DNA from: Micavibrio aeruginosavorus
Lineage (GTDB): Bacteria; Pseudomonadota; Alphaproteobacteria; Micavibrionales; Micavibrionaceae
Assembly (NCBI GenBank): GCA_003241475.1
Contig: QFQB01000012.1
Span: 1-33,801, forward strand
Direction: 5' to 3'
Length of the DNA stretch: 33,801 nucleotides
The stretch's first letter is position 1, and each line of letters starts with the position of its first letter. A program made the position numbers and the translations under genes. Positions 16,525 to 24,800 of the stretch are shown piece after piece. Below the pieces are notes generated by a model, which searched no databases, had not been told where the DNA came from, and was given only the letters and a program-made list of their open reading frames with translations.

Positions 16525-18768
16525 TCAAAGCGCGCTGATTTCTTTTTTTGCCCGCGCGAATTCTTCGACAATCTTTTGAACATGGGTAGGGTTGCCGTCG
16601 CCGTTTTCGGCTTCGTTCTGCAAGGTTGCCGCCGCATCGCCTAAATCGTTGAGACAGGCCGATCTCGCTGCGCCCTTGAGGCTGTGGGCATGTTCTTTCA
16701 GTCTTGCCTGATCGTTGTTCGCAGAGGCCGTTTTAATCTCTTCGATTAACGGTTCCGTCATTTCAAGGAACATTCCCAGCATCTCTACGGCGTTTTCATC
16801 GAACGCGCCCATTTGCGCGATCATGGCTTCACGATCGATGGCCGATCCTGCCTCGGTCTTGGCAACCACAGCGGCGGTATTTGCCGGGGAGGATTCCCCA
16901 AGCAATCCCCAGCGTATCAACAAACGCCGGAACTGTCCGAGCGAGACAGGCTTGAGCAAACATTCGTCGAAGCCGTATTGCATATAGACCTGCCGTTGCG
17001 CCATCTGCACATCGGCGGTAAGAGCGACCACGGGGAAATGGCGGTTCAAATCCCGATCATCGTCCCTGATGGACCTGATGACTTCGTACCCGTCGATTTC
17101 TGGCATGTGGAGATCGGTCAGCAAGATGCCATATTCGCCACTACGCACGGCGAAAAGCGCATCGCGTCCGTTCTCGACGAAGGTCGCTTCCACGCCCAAA
17201 GTCACCAGTTGGCGGCTTAAAACATCGCGCACACTTAACGTGTCTTCGGCGATGAGAAGGCGGCGCGGACCCAATACATCCAGTTTTTGTATTTTCGAGG
17301 CGGCATCGCGCACCGCTTCTCCCAAACCGATCCGGCTTGCCGGTTTCGACAGATACGTTACGCCGAGCGACTGCAGGGAATGCTGCAGTCCCGCGTCGTC
17401 GCGCACCGTGTACATGACCAGCCCCATAAACGGACGGATCTGCATAATCTCGCGAATAAGGTCCAGCCCCAGACCATCGGGCAAGCCTTGGTCAATCACG
17501 CCCACATCAAATGGGCGGCGCTTCACAAGGTCGAGCGCTTCGGCATAAGTGGGGCAACTTTCGACCGTCGCGCCCATCGAACGCAATGATTTCACGATTT
17601 CTTTGGCGCCCATCGGATGGTCTTCGACAGAAAGCACGGAAATGCCGTCCAGAACGGGCAGGTCGAGCACATTGGCCTCGGTGCTGACTTCCTCGGTCGG
17701 GATTTCGAACCAGAAGGTGGAGCCTTTTCCGATCCGGCTCTCCACGCCGATCTGTCCGCCCATGATCTCGACAAGCTTTTTGCAAATGGAAAGGCCAAGA
17801 CCGGTTCCACCATATTTGCGAGAGGTGGAATTATCGGCTTGCGCGAACGGGCGGAACAATTTCGCTGCGACCTCGTCGCTCATGCCGATGCCTGTATCGA
17901 CGATTTCAAGGCGCAAAATAAAACCGCGCGCAGGCTCAGGCAGATGTTGTCCGCCGCGGCTGACTTTGATGGTGACAGAGCCCTCTTGGGTGAACTTCAT
18001 CGCATTGCCCATCAAATTGATGATGATCTGGCGCAGGCGCTTGGGATCGCCCACAATCACAAACGGCACGTCGCCTGCGATATCGTCTTTTAATTCTATC
18101 TTCTTGCCCTGCACTTTAACGGCCATGGCTTCGAGAATGCCGCGCGCGAGCGTGCGCACCGGAACCTCGAAATGATCCAGTTCCATCTGGTCGGCATCCA
18201 TTTTGGCGAAATCCAGAACATCGTCGAGAATTTCGAGCAGGCCCGAGGCCGAATTGCGCGCCGTCATAGCCATCGACAAAATATTGGGCGAGGGTTTTTC
18301 CAACTCGATCATCTCCAGCAAGCCATAGACTGATTGCATAGGCGTTCGGATTTCGTGGCTGATAGTCGCAAGGAAGTTGGATTTTTGATCAGCCAATGCA
18401 TCGGCGTGGCTAACGGCGAGCTTCAGGCTTTCTTCCGCATCTTTGCTGGCGGAAATATCGGTGGCCCAGAGCGCATAGCAATCTTCACTGTCATAGCGTT
18501 CTTGCGAGATCGTCAAAAGCGCCCAACTTGGTTTTCCGTCGCGTAAAAAGGGCAGGGTGGCTTCGCTCGGGGGTGTGGGGCCTTTGAGTTTGCGGGCCAG
18601 ATCATTGGTTTCCTCGCAGGGCCATATGGATTCCAGCGCCTTGCCTTCCAGTTGCCAGCCCAGCATATTCTTAAGGGCGGTATTGGCATAAAGACAGGTC
18701 AGCGCCTTGCGGTCACGCTTGAGAATGGCAAGCCCAATCGGGATATGATCGAAAATCTGGAAATCCAT
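16525..18768 (-). CDS. hybrid sensor histidine kinase: PAS-HisKA-HATPase-REC-REC-Hpt
   Basis: A 747-residue cytoplasmic phosphorelay kinase; no membrane span is visible. Domains in order: a PAS-like sensor (about 1-110, starting FDHIPIGLAILKRD), HisKA with phospho-His138 in ISHEIRTPM, HATPase (N-box NLMGNAMKFT around 251-260, G1 DTGIGM 291-296, G2 GGTGLGLSICKKL 320-332), a first receiver (about 376-480; D426 in VIDQGLPDG, Lys in YLSKPAS), a second receiver (about 503-620; D552 in LLTDLHMPEIDG, Lys in LLKPVS), and a C-terminal Hpt domain with His695 in HAHSLKGAARS. It can therefore pass phosphate to a separate receiver such as the one at 5804. It converges on the pilin operon and diverges from asd. 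ArcB/BarA-like kinases share this plan. The signal is unknown. Confidence 0.93.
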   Translation of the reverse strand: MDFQIFDHIPIGLAILKRDRKALTCLYANTALKNMLGWQLEGKALESIWPCEETNDLARKLKGPTPPSEATLPFLRDGKPSWALLTISQERYDSEDCYALWATDISASKDAEESLKLAVSHADALADQKSNFLATISHEIRTPMQSVYGLLEMIELEKPSPNILSMAMTARNSASGLLEILDDVLDFAKMDADQMELDHFEVPVRTLARGILEAMAVKVQGKKIELKDDIAGDVPFVIVGDPKRLRQIIINLMGNAMKFTQEGSVTIKVSRGGQHLPEPARGFILRLEIVDTGIGMSDEVAAKLFRPFAQADNSTSRKYGGTGLGLSICKKLVEIMGGQIGVESRIGKGSTFWFEIPTEEVSTEANVLDLPVLDGISVLSVEDHPMGAKEIVKSLRSMGATVESCPTYAEALDLVKRRPFDVGVIDQGLPDGLGLDLIREIMQIRPFMGLVMYTVRDDAGLQHSLQSLGVTYLSKPASRIGLGEAVRDAASKIQKLDVLGPRRLLIAEDTLSVRDVLSRQLVTLGVEATFVENGRDALFAVRSGEYGILLTDLHMPEIDGYEVIRSIRDDDRDLNRHFPVVALTADVQMAQRQVYMQYGFDECLLKPVSLGQFRRLLIRWGLLGESSPANTAAVVAKTEAGSAIDREAMIAQMGAFDENAVEMLGMFLEMTEPLIEEIKTASANNDQARLKEHAHSLKGAARSACLNDLGDAAATLQNEAENGDGNPTHVQKIVEEFARAKKEISAL

Positions 18769-18859
18769 GGCAGGCGTTTGTTAAGAAATACCTTGAGTTT
18801 GAACCGGAATTTATCCTATCACAGTAGGGATTTAAGAATAGATAAAAGAGGGTATGGCA

Positions 18860-19888
18860 ATGGGTTACAAAGTAGCCGTGGTGGGCGCAACAGGCAATGT
18901 CGGGCATGAAATGCTCACCATCTTGCATGAACGCAAATTTCCCGTGGATGATATTGTGGCGCTGGCGTCCTCGCGTTCTGCGGGCAAGGAAGTCTCCTTT
19001 GGCGATGACGACATCAAGGTTCAAGACCTTGCCAAATTCGATTTCAAAGGCATTGATATCGTCCTGTCCTCGCCGGGCGCAAAAGTTTCCGCTGAATTTT
19101 CGCCCATCGCCGCCAAGGCCGGCGCGGTTGTCATCGACAATACCTCGCATTTCCGTATGGATCCCGATGTCCCGCTTGTCGTGCCTGAAGTGAATCCGCA
19201 GGATATCGAATGGCATACGAAGAAGGGCATCATCGCCAACCCGAACTGCTCCACCATTCAAATGGTTGTGGCGCTGAAGCCTCTTCACGACAAAGCCAAA
19301 ATCAAGCGCGTGGTGGTGAGCACCTATCAATCCGTATCCGGCGGCGGCAAGCCTGCGATGGATGAATTGTTTCAGCAAACGCGCCATTTCTACATGAACG
19401 ATCAGGCCAATCCTGAAATATTCCCCAAGCAGATTTCCTTCAACGTCATCCCCCAGATCGACAAGTTTCTGGAAGACGAAGGCGATATGACCAAGGAAGA
19501 ATGGAAGATGGTGGTTGAAACCAACAAAATCATGGGCGCCAATATCAACGTCTGCGCGAACTGCGTGCGCGTTCCCGTATTCGTCGGCCACTCCGAAATG
19601 GTCAATGTGGAATTTGAATCCGAACTTGGCCCCAAAGACGCGATGAAGCTGTGGAACAAGGCGCCGGGTGTTACCGTGATTGATCTGGATTCCGATTTGG
19701 GCTACGTCACGCCGGTTGAAATCGCGGGCGAGGACGATGTGTTCGTCTCCCGCATCCGCGCTGACAGGACAGTAGAACATGGCCTGAATTTCTGGTGCGT
19801 GTCCGACAACCTGCGCAAAGGCGCGGCATTGAATGCCGTGCAGATCGCTGAAGTCCTTGTGAGGAAATATATGAAGGCTGCGGCGTAG
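18860..19888 (+). CDS. asd: aspartate-semialdehyde dehydrogenase
   Basis: Reduces beta-aspartyl phosphate to aspartate semialdehyde with NADPH, on the route to lysine/diaminopimelate, threonine and methionine. The nucleotide-binding start YKVAVVGATGNVGHEML is clear. The catalytic cysteine is C130 in ANPNCSTIQM, and SVSGGGKPAMDEL and HSEMVNVEFE follow as in the family. I chose the ATG at 18860 because AGAGGG (18847-18852) is 7 bases upstream of it, but only one base from the in-frame ATG at 18854; using the latter adds two residues (Met-Ala). It stands alone between the divergent kinase and a convergent minus-strand gene. The gap before it (18769-18859) must hold promoters for both directions; I could not assign them with confidence. 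Confidence 0.97.
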   Translation: MGYKVAVVGATGNVGHEMLTILHERKFPVDDIVALASSRSAGKEVSFGDDDIKVQDLAKFDFKGIDIVLSSPGAKVSAEFSPIAAKAGAVVIDNTSHFRMDPDVPLVVPEVNPQDIEWHTKKGIIANPNCSTIQMVVALKPLHDKAKIKRVVVSTYQSVSGGGKPAMDELFQQTRHFYMNDQANPEIFPKQISFNVIPQIDKFLEDEGDMTKEEWKMVVETNKIMGANINVCANCVRVPVFVGHSEMVNVEFESELGPKDAMKLWNKAPGVTVIDLDSDLGYVTPVEIAGEDDVFVSRIRADRTVEHGLNFWCVSDNLRKGAALNAVQIAEVLVRKYMKAAA

Positions 19889-19903
19889 GCGCTCGCGGAT
19901 AAT

Positions 19904-19938
19904 TTAGAAAAAATGTCTTTGGCTGAAATCAGCCAAGG
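19904..19938 (-). terminator. intrinsic terminator overlapping the end of the hypothetical gene
   Basis: On the minus strand, bases 19938-19929 (CCTTGGCTGA) pair with 19926-19917 across a tiny loop, so in practice a stem of about 8 bp. This is followed by ACATTTTTTCTAA. The T-run merges with the stop codon at 19904-19906. On the plus strand the hairpin is followed by no T-run, so it serves the minus-strand gene. Confidence 0.55.
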
Positions 19939-20530
19939 CTGTTTCGCTGAAGTTGCGGCCAGTGTATCGGCTGGTTTCAGTCTGAATGTTCAGCTTGCGG
20001 AAAGCATCAGCCATTGCTGTTTTGATGCCTCTTTCTATTCTTTCCGCAATTTCAGGTGACTTTTGCCGCCAGCCGCGGCCGAGATCTTGGTTTACGATGC
20101 GCTGAGCATCCAGTTTGAACGTTCTTGCCAGCGTGCCCTTATATCGGTCATGCGCATGATCCATACCTTTATGCTCGCTAACCAGAAGATCAAGCGCGCG
20201 TTGGCATCGTCTCAGATCATCCCAACTGTATTCTATGCCGGGAAATTTTTTCCAGATTTCTCTGCGGCGCAGGCAGTCGTAATCAGGAACATCTGTGGCG
20301 TATGTTTTTTGATAGCAGGATTCAATCTTGATGGCTTCGCTCGGCGTTTTGCCTGCGCGCTCAAGACGTGTAAGAAAATTCTCGAGAGCCTGACTTTGAA
20401 TGTGGTGATGACCTGAGTCATTCAAAATGACATCCAGAACAGCATGTGCTTCGTTAAAAGCTTTGTCGCCATAAACAGGCGTCAATCTTTCGATGATATC
20501 TTCAATATCCAGTCTTTTAAAATTCTGCAT
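19904..20530 (-). CDS. hypothetical protein
   Basis: I do not recognise this protein. From the ATG at 20530 it has 208 residues, mostly charged and helical, with no signal peptide and no membrane span. Visible features are NDSGHHHIQSQALE (a three-His run), several conserved-looking aromatic residues around KKFPGIEYSWDDL, and a basic C-terminal part (GRGWRQKSPEIAERIERGIK). The frame is open upstream to a TTG at 20566, adding 12 residues. Ribosome-site evidence does not settle it. By eye the gene is somewhat more AT-rich than its neighbours, and a very AT-rich gap (20567-20663) lies upstream, so it may be acquired DNA. It has its own terminator-like hairpin and no operon partner. The length and regular codon structure make it a plausible real gene. 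Confidence 0.65.
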   Translation of the reverse strand: MQNFKRLDIEDIIERLTPVYGDKAFNEAHAVLDVILNDSGHHHIQSQALENFLTRLERAGKTPSEAIKIESCYQKTYATDVPDYDCLRRREIWKKFPGIEYSWDDLRRCQRALDLLVSEHKGMDHAHDRYKGTLARTFKLDAQRIVNQDLGRGWRQKSPEIAERIERGIKTAMADAFRKLNIQTETSRYTGRNFSETALADFSQRHFF

Positions 20531-20663
20531 GGGCCATACTTTCTTGAGTGGGGCGGATGCTAGCAATGAAAAAATATTATGTCAATAAGTAATTTATCTT
20601 ATTGTTATTATTGAAAATTTTGATTAATTTATGAAGCACGGATTTAACCAAGGGAGAAATGTC

Positions 20664-21173
20664 ATGATAGATCGTCGCGGTTTTATTACAGCTCTGCTCA
20701 GCGCTGCAGCAATTGCGCTTTTGCCCGGAAAAGCCATGGCCGATCTGATCAATTTCAACTTCCTCAAGCAAAAGGGCGCGGATTTTCCCTATAAGCTCAC
20801 GGATGCGCAATGGCGCGAAAAGCTGGGCGAACAGGGCTATGCCGTTTTGCGCGAAGGCAGCAATGAAGACGCCGGTACGTCGCCGTTGCTGCGCCAGCGC
20901 GGGAAGGGCGTCTATGCCTGCCGCGGGTGCGGGGTCGAGCTTTTTGCATCCGCATCCAAACTTATGACCAATGATTTTCCAACCTTCCGCGCCCCGATTG
21001 ATCCCAAGCGGCTGGGGCTTTCGACGGATTTTAAAATTATCCTGCCGCGTCCCGAAGTGCATTGTAAGAACTGCGGCAGCCATCTGGGCTATAAATACAC
21101 GGTAAACGGCGAGGGGGCCGAGCTATGGCGCTATGTCATGAACGGTGCGTCGCTGATGTTCATATCGTCCTAG
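20664..21173 (+). CDS. exported MsrB-like (SelR fold) protein lacking the catalytic cysteine
   Basis: A 169-residue relative of methionine-R-sulfoxide reductase B. The N-terminus is a probable Tat signal: MIDRRGFITALL followed by a hydrophobic stretch and KAMA at 23-26. The zinc site is intact: C86-x2-C89 (YACRGCG) and C134-x2-C137 (HCKNCG), followed by SHLGYKY. The family's active-site motif, normally R-[YF]-C-x-N, reads R156-Y-V158-M-N160, so the catalytic cysteine is Val. The GWPSF segment is also replaced by NDFPTFRAP. It should not act as an ordinary MsrB; it may bind rather than repair. I chose the ATG at 20664 because GGGAGA lies about six bases before it and the twin Arg follows at once; an upstream ATG (20631) lacks such support. 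The normal msrA gene is 6.5 kb away. Confidence 0.85.
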   Translation: MIDRRGFITALLSAAAIALLPGKAMADLINFNFLKQKGADFPYKLTDAQWREKLGEQGYAVLREGSNEDAGTSPLLRQRGKGVYACRGCGVELFASASKLMTNDFPTFRAPIDPKRLGLSTDFKIILPRPEVHCKNCGSHLGYKYTVNGEGAELWRYVMNGASLMFISS

Positions 21174-21224
21174 TTGCGAGCCGTTTGCAATTAAGAAAAT
21201 ATCGTCTTTTTTCATGATTTTGCA

Positions 21225-21253
21225 TTGGAAAAACACGGGCGGAGTCTTATGAT
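21225..21253 (+). promoter_or_regulatory. predicted sigma-70 promoter of the sdh operon
   Basis: TTGGAA (21225-21230), a 17-base spacer and TATGAT (21248-21253) match the consensus well. Transcription would start near 21260, giving a 5' leader of about 25 bases before sdhC at 21285. It lies in the only sizeable gap before the operon. Confidence 0.65.
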
Positions 21254-21284
21254 TACCACTATCTAAATTATACGAGATTCTTTC

Positions 21285-21695
21285 ATGTCCGACACGCCCC
21301 TCAAAGACGAACCAAAAACCTATCCGCGCCCGCTTTCGCCGCACCTTCAAGTCTATCGCCTTCCCATGACCGCGCTGATGTCGATTACGCACCGCATGAC
21401 GGGCGTGGCGCTGGCGGCGGGATGCGTTTTGATTACGGCTTTTTTGGTGACAGCTGCCATCGATGAAGAACTGTTTGAAGCCGTCCGCGACTTTTCCATC
21501 ACGCATGTGGGTACGGCCATCTTGTTCGCATGGTCGTTGGCGCTTTACTACCACCTTTGCAACGGCATCCGCCACTTGATCTGGGATACGGTACATTTGC
21601 TGGATGAGAAGAAAGCCATGGCCGCAGGCTGGGTTGTTTTGCTGGCGGCCGCGGGTCTAACTGCCGCTACATGGTATTTTGCCTCTATTTACTAG
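21285..21695 (+). CDS. sdhC: succinate dehydrogenase cytochrome b556 subunit
   Basis: Membrane anchor of complex II; with SdhD it binds haem b and ubiquinone. The 136-residue protein has the family N-terminus RPLSPHLQVYRLPMTALMS and the SITHRMTGVAL motif (33-43), three hydrophobic segments, and HLCNGIRHLIWD (90-101), where His90 is the expected haem ligand. It is the first gene of sdhCDAB and sits behind a good promoter at 21225-21253. The ribosome site is modest (ACGAGA). Length and motifs are standard; identification is firm. Confidence 0.95.
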   Translation: MSDTPLKDEPKTYPRPLSPHLQVYRLPMTALMSITHRMTGVALAAGCVLITAFLVTAAIDEELFEAVRDFSITHVGTAILFAWSLALYYHLCNGIRHLIWDTVHLLDEKKAMAAGWVVLLAAAGLTAATWYFASIY

Positions 21696-21705
21696 GAAAT
21701 TCGAT

Positions 21706-22095
21706 ATGAGCTTCGCAAACAAGAAATTTCAATCGCCTCTGGGCCGCGCGCGCGGCCTCGGCTCCACGCACGAAGGCGCGCATCACTGGCTGATGGAGCG
21801 TATAACGTCGGCGGCGCTTGTGCCGTTGGTGTTCTGGCTGGTGTATTCCATCGTGCAGTTGCGCGGAAAGGCCTATTGGGATTTCACGCAATGGCTCTCG
21901 CAGCCGTGGAACGCCGCCTTGCTCGTTCTGTTCATCGCCATCGGCTTCTTGCATGCCGTGATGGGATTGCAGGTCGTGATCGAAGATTACGTCTCCTGCC
22001 ATTGCAAAAAGCTTTTGCTGATCATCGGCTCCAAACTTGTCTTCGCCTTTATGGCGATTGTTTCCATTTTCTCCATTCTGCAGATTGCGTTGTAA
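21706..22095 (+). CDS. sdhD: succinate dehydrogenase hydrophobic membrane anchor subunit
   Basis: Second membrane anchor of complex II. The 129-residue protein has three membrane spans; EGAHHWLMERITSAAL near the N-terminus and GFLHAVMGLQVVIEDYV (about 76-92) are typical of alphaproteobacterial SdhD. I chose the ATG at 21706 because AGGAAA (21694-21699) lies a normal distance before it; the same frame is open to an ATG at 21679, which would overlap sdhC and begin with an unlikely sequence. It starts 10 bases after sdhC and ends 3 bases before sdhA. Confidence 0.93.
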   Translation: MSFANKKFQSPLGRARGLGSTHEGAHHWLMERITSAALVPLVFWLVYSIVQLRGKAYWDFTQWLSQPWNAALLVLFIAIGFLHAVMGLQVVIEDYVSCHCKKLLLIIGSKLVFAFMAIVSIFSILQIAL

Positions 22096-22098
22096 GTT

Positions 22099-23889
22099 AT
22101 GACCCAGAGCTACAAAATTATTGATCACGAATATGATGTCGTCGTTGTCGGTGCAGGCGGGGCAGGGCTTCGCGCCGGTTTCGGTTGCGCGGAAAAAGGC
22201 CTGAAAACGGCGCTGATTTCCAAAGTGTTCCCGACGCGCTCGCATACTGTCGCGGCGCAGGGCGGCATTTCGGCAGCATTGGGGAACATGGGTGAAGACG
22301 ACTGGCGTTTTCACTTTTACGATACTATCAAAGGCTCCGACTGGCTGGGCGATCAGGACGCGATCGAATATATGTGCCGCGAAGCCATTCCTGCCATCAT
22401 CGAGCTTGAACACTATGGCGTGCCGTTTTCGCGCACAGCCGAAGGCAAGATTTACCAGCGTCCTTTCGGCGGGATGACGACGCACTACGGCAAGGGCACC
22501 GCGCAGCGCACCTGCGCCGCCGCAGACCGTACGGGCCATGCGATTTTGCACACGCTCTACCAGCAAGCGTTGAAACACAAAGCCGAATTTTTTATCGAAT
22601 ATTTCGCGCTCGACCTTATCATGGGCGACGAAGGCGAATGCCTTGGCGTTATGGCGTGGAATCTCGATGACGGCACGATCCACCGTTTCCGCGCGCATCA
22701 AACCATTCTGGCAACGGGCGGCTACGGCCGCGCTTACTTCTCTTGCACCTCCGCGCATACCTGCACGGGCGACGGCGGCGGCATGGTGCTTCGCGCGGGT
22801 CTTCCTTTGCAGGACATGGAATTCGTGCAATTCCACCCGACCGGCATTTACGGCGCGGGCTGTCTGATTACCGAAGGCGTGCGCGGCGAAGGCGGATACC
22901 TCACCAACTCCGAAGGCGAGCGTTTCATGGAACGCTACGCGCCGTCGGCCAAAGATCTGGCATCGCGCGATGTCGTCTCACGCTCGATGACGGTTGAAAT
23001 CCGCGAAGGACGCGGCGTCGGCAAAAACAAAGACCATATCCATTTGAACCTGATGCACCTGCCGCCCGACGTCATTCATTCGCGTCTGCCCGGCATTGCG
23101 GAATCCGCGCGCATTTTCGCGGGCGTCGATGTGGAAAAGGAACCGATTCCGGTTCTTCCCACCGTCCACTACAACATGGGCGGCATCCCGACGAACTTCC
23201 GCTGCGAAGTTTTGAACCCGACGACCAATGATCCGAACAAAATCGTTCCGGGCCTGATGGCGATCGGCGAAGCCGCGTGCGTATCCGTGCATGGCGCGAA
23301 CCGTCTTGGCTCCAACTCGCTGCTCGATCTCGTCGTGTTCGGCCGCGCCGCCGCTATTCAGGCCGCTGCGACCGTCTATCCCGGCTCGCCGCACAAAACC
23401 ATCAAAGGTGATAACGGCGATAAAGCGCTGGCGCATCTGGACCGCGTCCGTAATTCCAAAGGCTCGACCACACCCGCCATGCTTCGCGCCGAAATGCAGA
23501 AAATCATGCAAAACCACGCCGCCGTGTTCCGCACGGGCGAGACATTGCAGGAAGGATGCGAGCTTATCTCCAAAGCCTTCGATAAAAAACCCGACCTCGG
23601 CATTACCGACCGTTCGATGATTTTCAACACCGATCTGGTTGAGGCGCTGGAACTGGAAAATCTGATGGGCCAGGCTGTTGCAACGCTGTACGGCGGCGTC
23701 AACCGTCAGGAATCTCGCGGCGCGCATGCCCGCGAAGATTTTGCGGAGCGCGACGATGCGAACTGGATGAAGCATTCCATCATCCGCGTCGATGAAAAAG
23801 GCAAAACGTCCATCGACTACCGCCCCGTCATCCTGCACACGCTCACCAATGATGTCGAAGCCATCCCGCCCAAGAAGCGCGTATATTAA
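22099..23889 (+). CDS. sdhA: succinate dehydrogenase flavoprotein subunit
   Basis: FAD-carrying catalytic subunit that oxidises succinate to fumarate in the TCA cycle and respiratory chain. The 596-residue protein has the dinucleotide motif VVVGAGGAGL (about 15-24), His49 in TRSHTVAAQGG for covalent FAD attachment, and the active-site region with QFHPTG, GEGGYLTNSEGERFMERY, and TVHYNMGGIPTN. The C-terminal helical part contains GGVNRQESRGAHAREDF. The length and every motif are standard, so it is SdhA rather than NadB, which would lack the long C-terminal domain. It is translated from an ATG three bases after the sdhD stop. Confidence 0.98.
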   Translation: MTQSYKIIDHEYDVVVVGAGGAGLRAGFGCAEKGLKTALISKVFPTRSHTVAAQGGISAALGNMGEDDWRFHFYDTIKGSDWLGDQDAIEYMCREAIPAIIELEHYGVPFSRTAEGKIYQRPFGGMTTHYGKGTAQRTCAAADRTGHAILHTLYQQALKHKAEFFIEYFALDLIMGDEGECLGVMAWNLDDGTIHRFRAHQTILATGGYGRAYFSCTSAHTCTGDGGGMVLRAGLPLQDMEFVQFHPTGIYGAGCLITEGVRGEGGYLTNSEGERFMERYAPSAKDLASRDVVSRSMTVEIREGRGVGKNKDHIHLNLMHLPPDVIHSRLPGIAESARIFAGVDVEKEPIPVLPTVHYNMGGIPTNFRCEVLNPTTNDPNKIVPGLMAIGEAACVSVHGANRLGSNSLLDLVVFGRAAAIQAAATVYPGSPHKTIKGDNGDKALAHLDRVRNSKGSTTPAMLRAEMQKIMQNHAAVFRTGETLQEGCELISKAFDKKPDLGITDRSMIFNTDLVEALELENLMGQAVATLYGGVNRQESRGAHAREDFAERDDANWMKHSIIRVDEKGKTSIDYRPVILHTLTNDVEAIPPKKRVY

Positions 23890-23900
23890 TAGAGGAAACC

Positions 23901-24698
23901 ATGGCCGAATTCACCCTTCCCAAAAATTCCAAAGTCAAACCGGGCAAGAAAGTCGATGCCGCGTCCAAAGACGCGAAGCGCAAGAAGACCTTCAAGATTT
24001 ACCGCTATGATCCCGACACGGGCGAAAACCCGCGCTATGATGAATTCACCATCGATCTCGACGATTGCGGCCCGATGGTTCTGGATGCGATCATCCACAT
24101 CAAGAACAATGTGGATTCCACGCTGGCCTTTCGCCGTTCCTGCCGCGAAGGGATTTGCGGGTCTTGCTCTATGAACATCGACGGACGCAACACGCTGGCC
24201 TGTCTGAAGCCGATTTCCGAAGTGAGCGGCGATGTGAAAATCACGCCTTTGCCGCACATGCCGGTGGTCAAAGACCTTGTGCCGGACCTGTCGCACGTCT
24301 ACGCGCAATACAATGCCATCGAACCGTGGCTGAAAACCGATACCAGCAACCCGAGCCGCGAGCGCCTGCAATCGCCCGAAGATTCCAACGTGCTGAACGG
24401 CGAAGACGGACGCGGCCCAGCGGCCTGCATTCTGTGTTTTTGCTGCTCCACGTCCTGCCCAAGCTATTGGTGGAACGCCGACAAATTCCTCGGCCCCGCC
24501 ATCCTGCTCAACGCTTGGCGCTGGATTGCCGACACGCGCGATGAAGCGGCGGGAGAACGCCTCGACCAGCTGGAAGACCCGTTCAAGCTGTACCGCTGTC
24601 ATACGATTATGAACTGCACGAATTCCTGCCCGAAAAACCTCAATCCGGCCAAGGCGATCGCGGAAATCAAGAAATTGATGGTCGAACGCAAAGCCTGA
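23901..24698 (+). CDS. sdhB: succinate dehydrogenase iron-sulfur subunit
   Basis: Carries electrons from the flavin to ubiquinone through three Fe-S clusters. In 265 residues, the [2Fe-2S] ligands are C81, C86, C89 and C101 (SCREGICGSCSMNIDGRNTLAC, given here as parts). The [4Fe-4S] and [3Fe-4S] sets are CILCFCCSTSCPSYWWN, with Phe where Ala is common, and CHTIMNCTNSCPKNLNP. It starts 11 bases after sdhA, with an AGAGGAAA ribosome site. The first 30 residues form a basic extension typical of alphaproteobacteria. Its stop is followed by a 102-base gap with no strong terminator. Confidence 0.98.
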   Translation: MAEFTLPKNSKVKPGKKVDAASKDAKRKKTFKIYRYDPDTGENPRYDEFTIDLDDCGPMVLDAIIHIKNNVDSTLAFRRSCREGICGSCSMNIDGRNTLACLKPISEVSGDVKITPLPHMPVVKDLVPDLSHVYAQYNAIEPWLKTDTSNPSRERLQSPEDSNVLNGEDGRGPAACILCFCCSTSCPSYWWNADKFLGPAILLNAWRWIADTRDEAAGERLDQLEDPFKLYRCHTIMNCTNSCPKNLNPAKAIAEIKKLMVERKA

Positions 24699-24800
24699 TT
24701 TAGACATAATCCGGATGCTTGTTGATGATCTATACAAAGCCCCTTGGAGACGAGGGCAAATCACCTTACCATTTGTAAAAATACCAAGGAGTTATGGGTC

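Noticed and set aside
18713..19780. A 355-codon minus-strand open frame opposite asd
   Set aside because: It mirrors asd codons, is rich in His, Asp and Phe in an unnatural way, and shows no domain.
21685..22836. A 383-codon minus-strand open frame opposite sdhD/sdhA
   Set aside because: It lies entirely opposite two firmly identified genes and has an Arg/His-rich composition with no domain, as expected for a shadow frame in GC-rich coding DNA.
24699..24800. Terminator after sdhB
   Set aside because: CCCCTTGGAGACGAGGG can form only a short interrupted stem and has no T-run.
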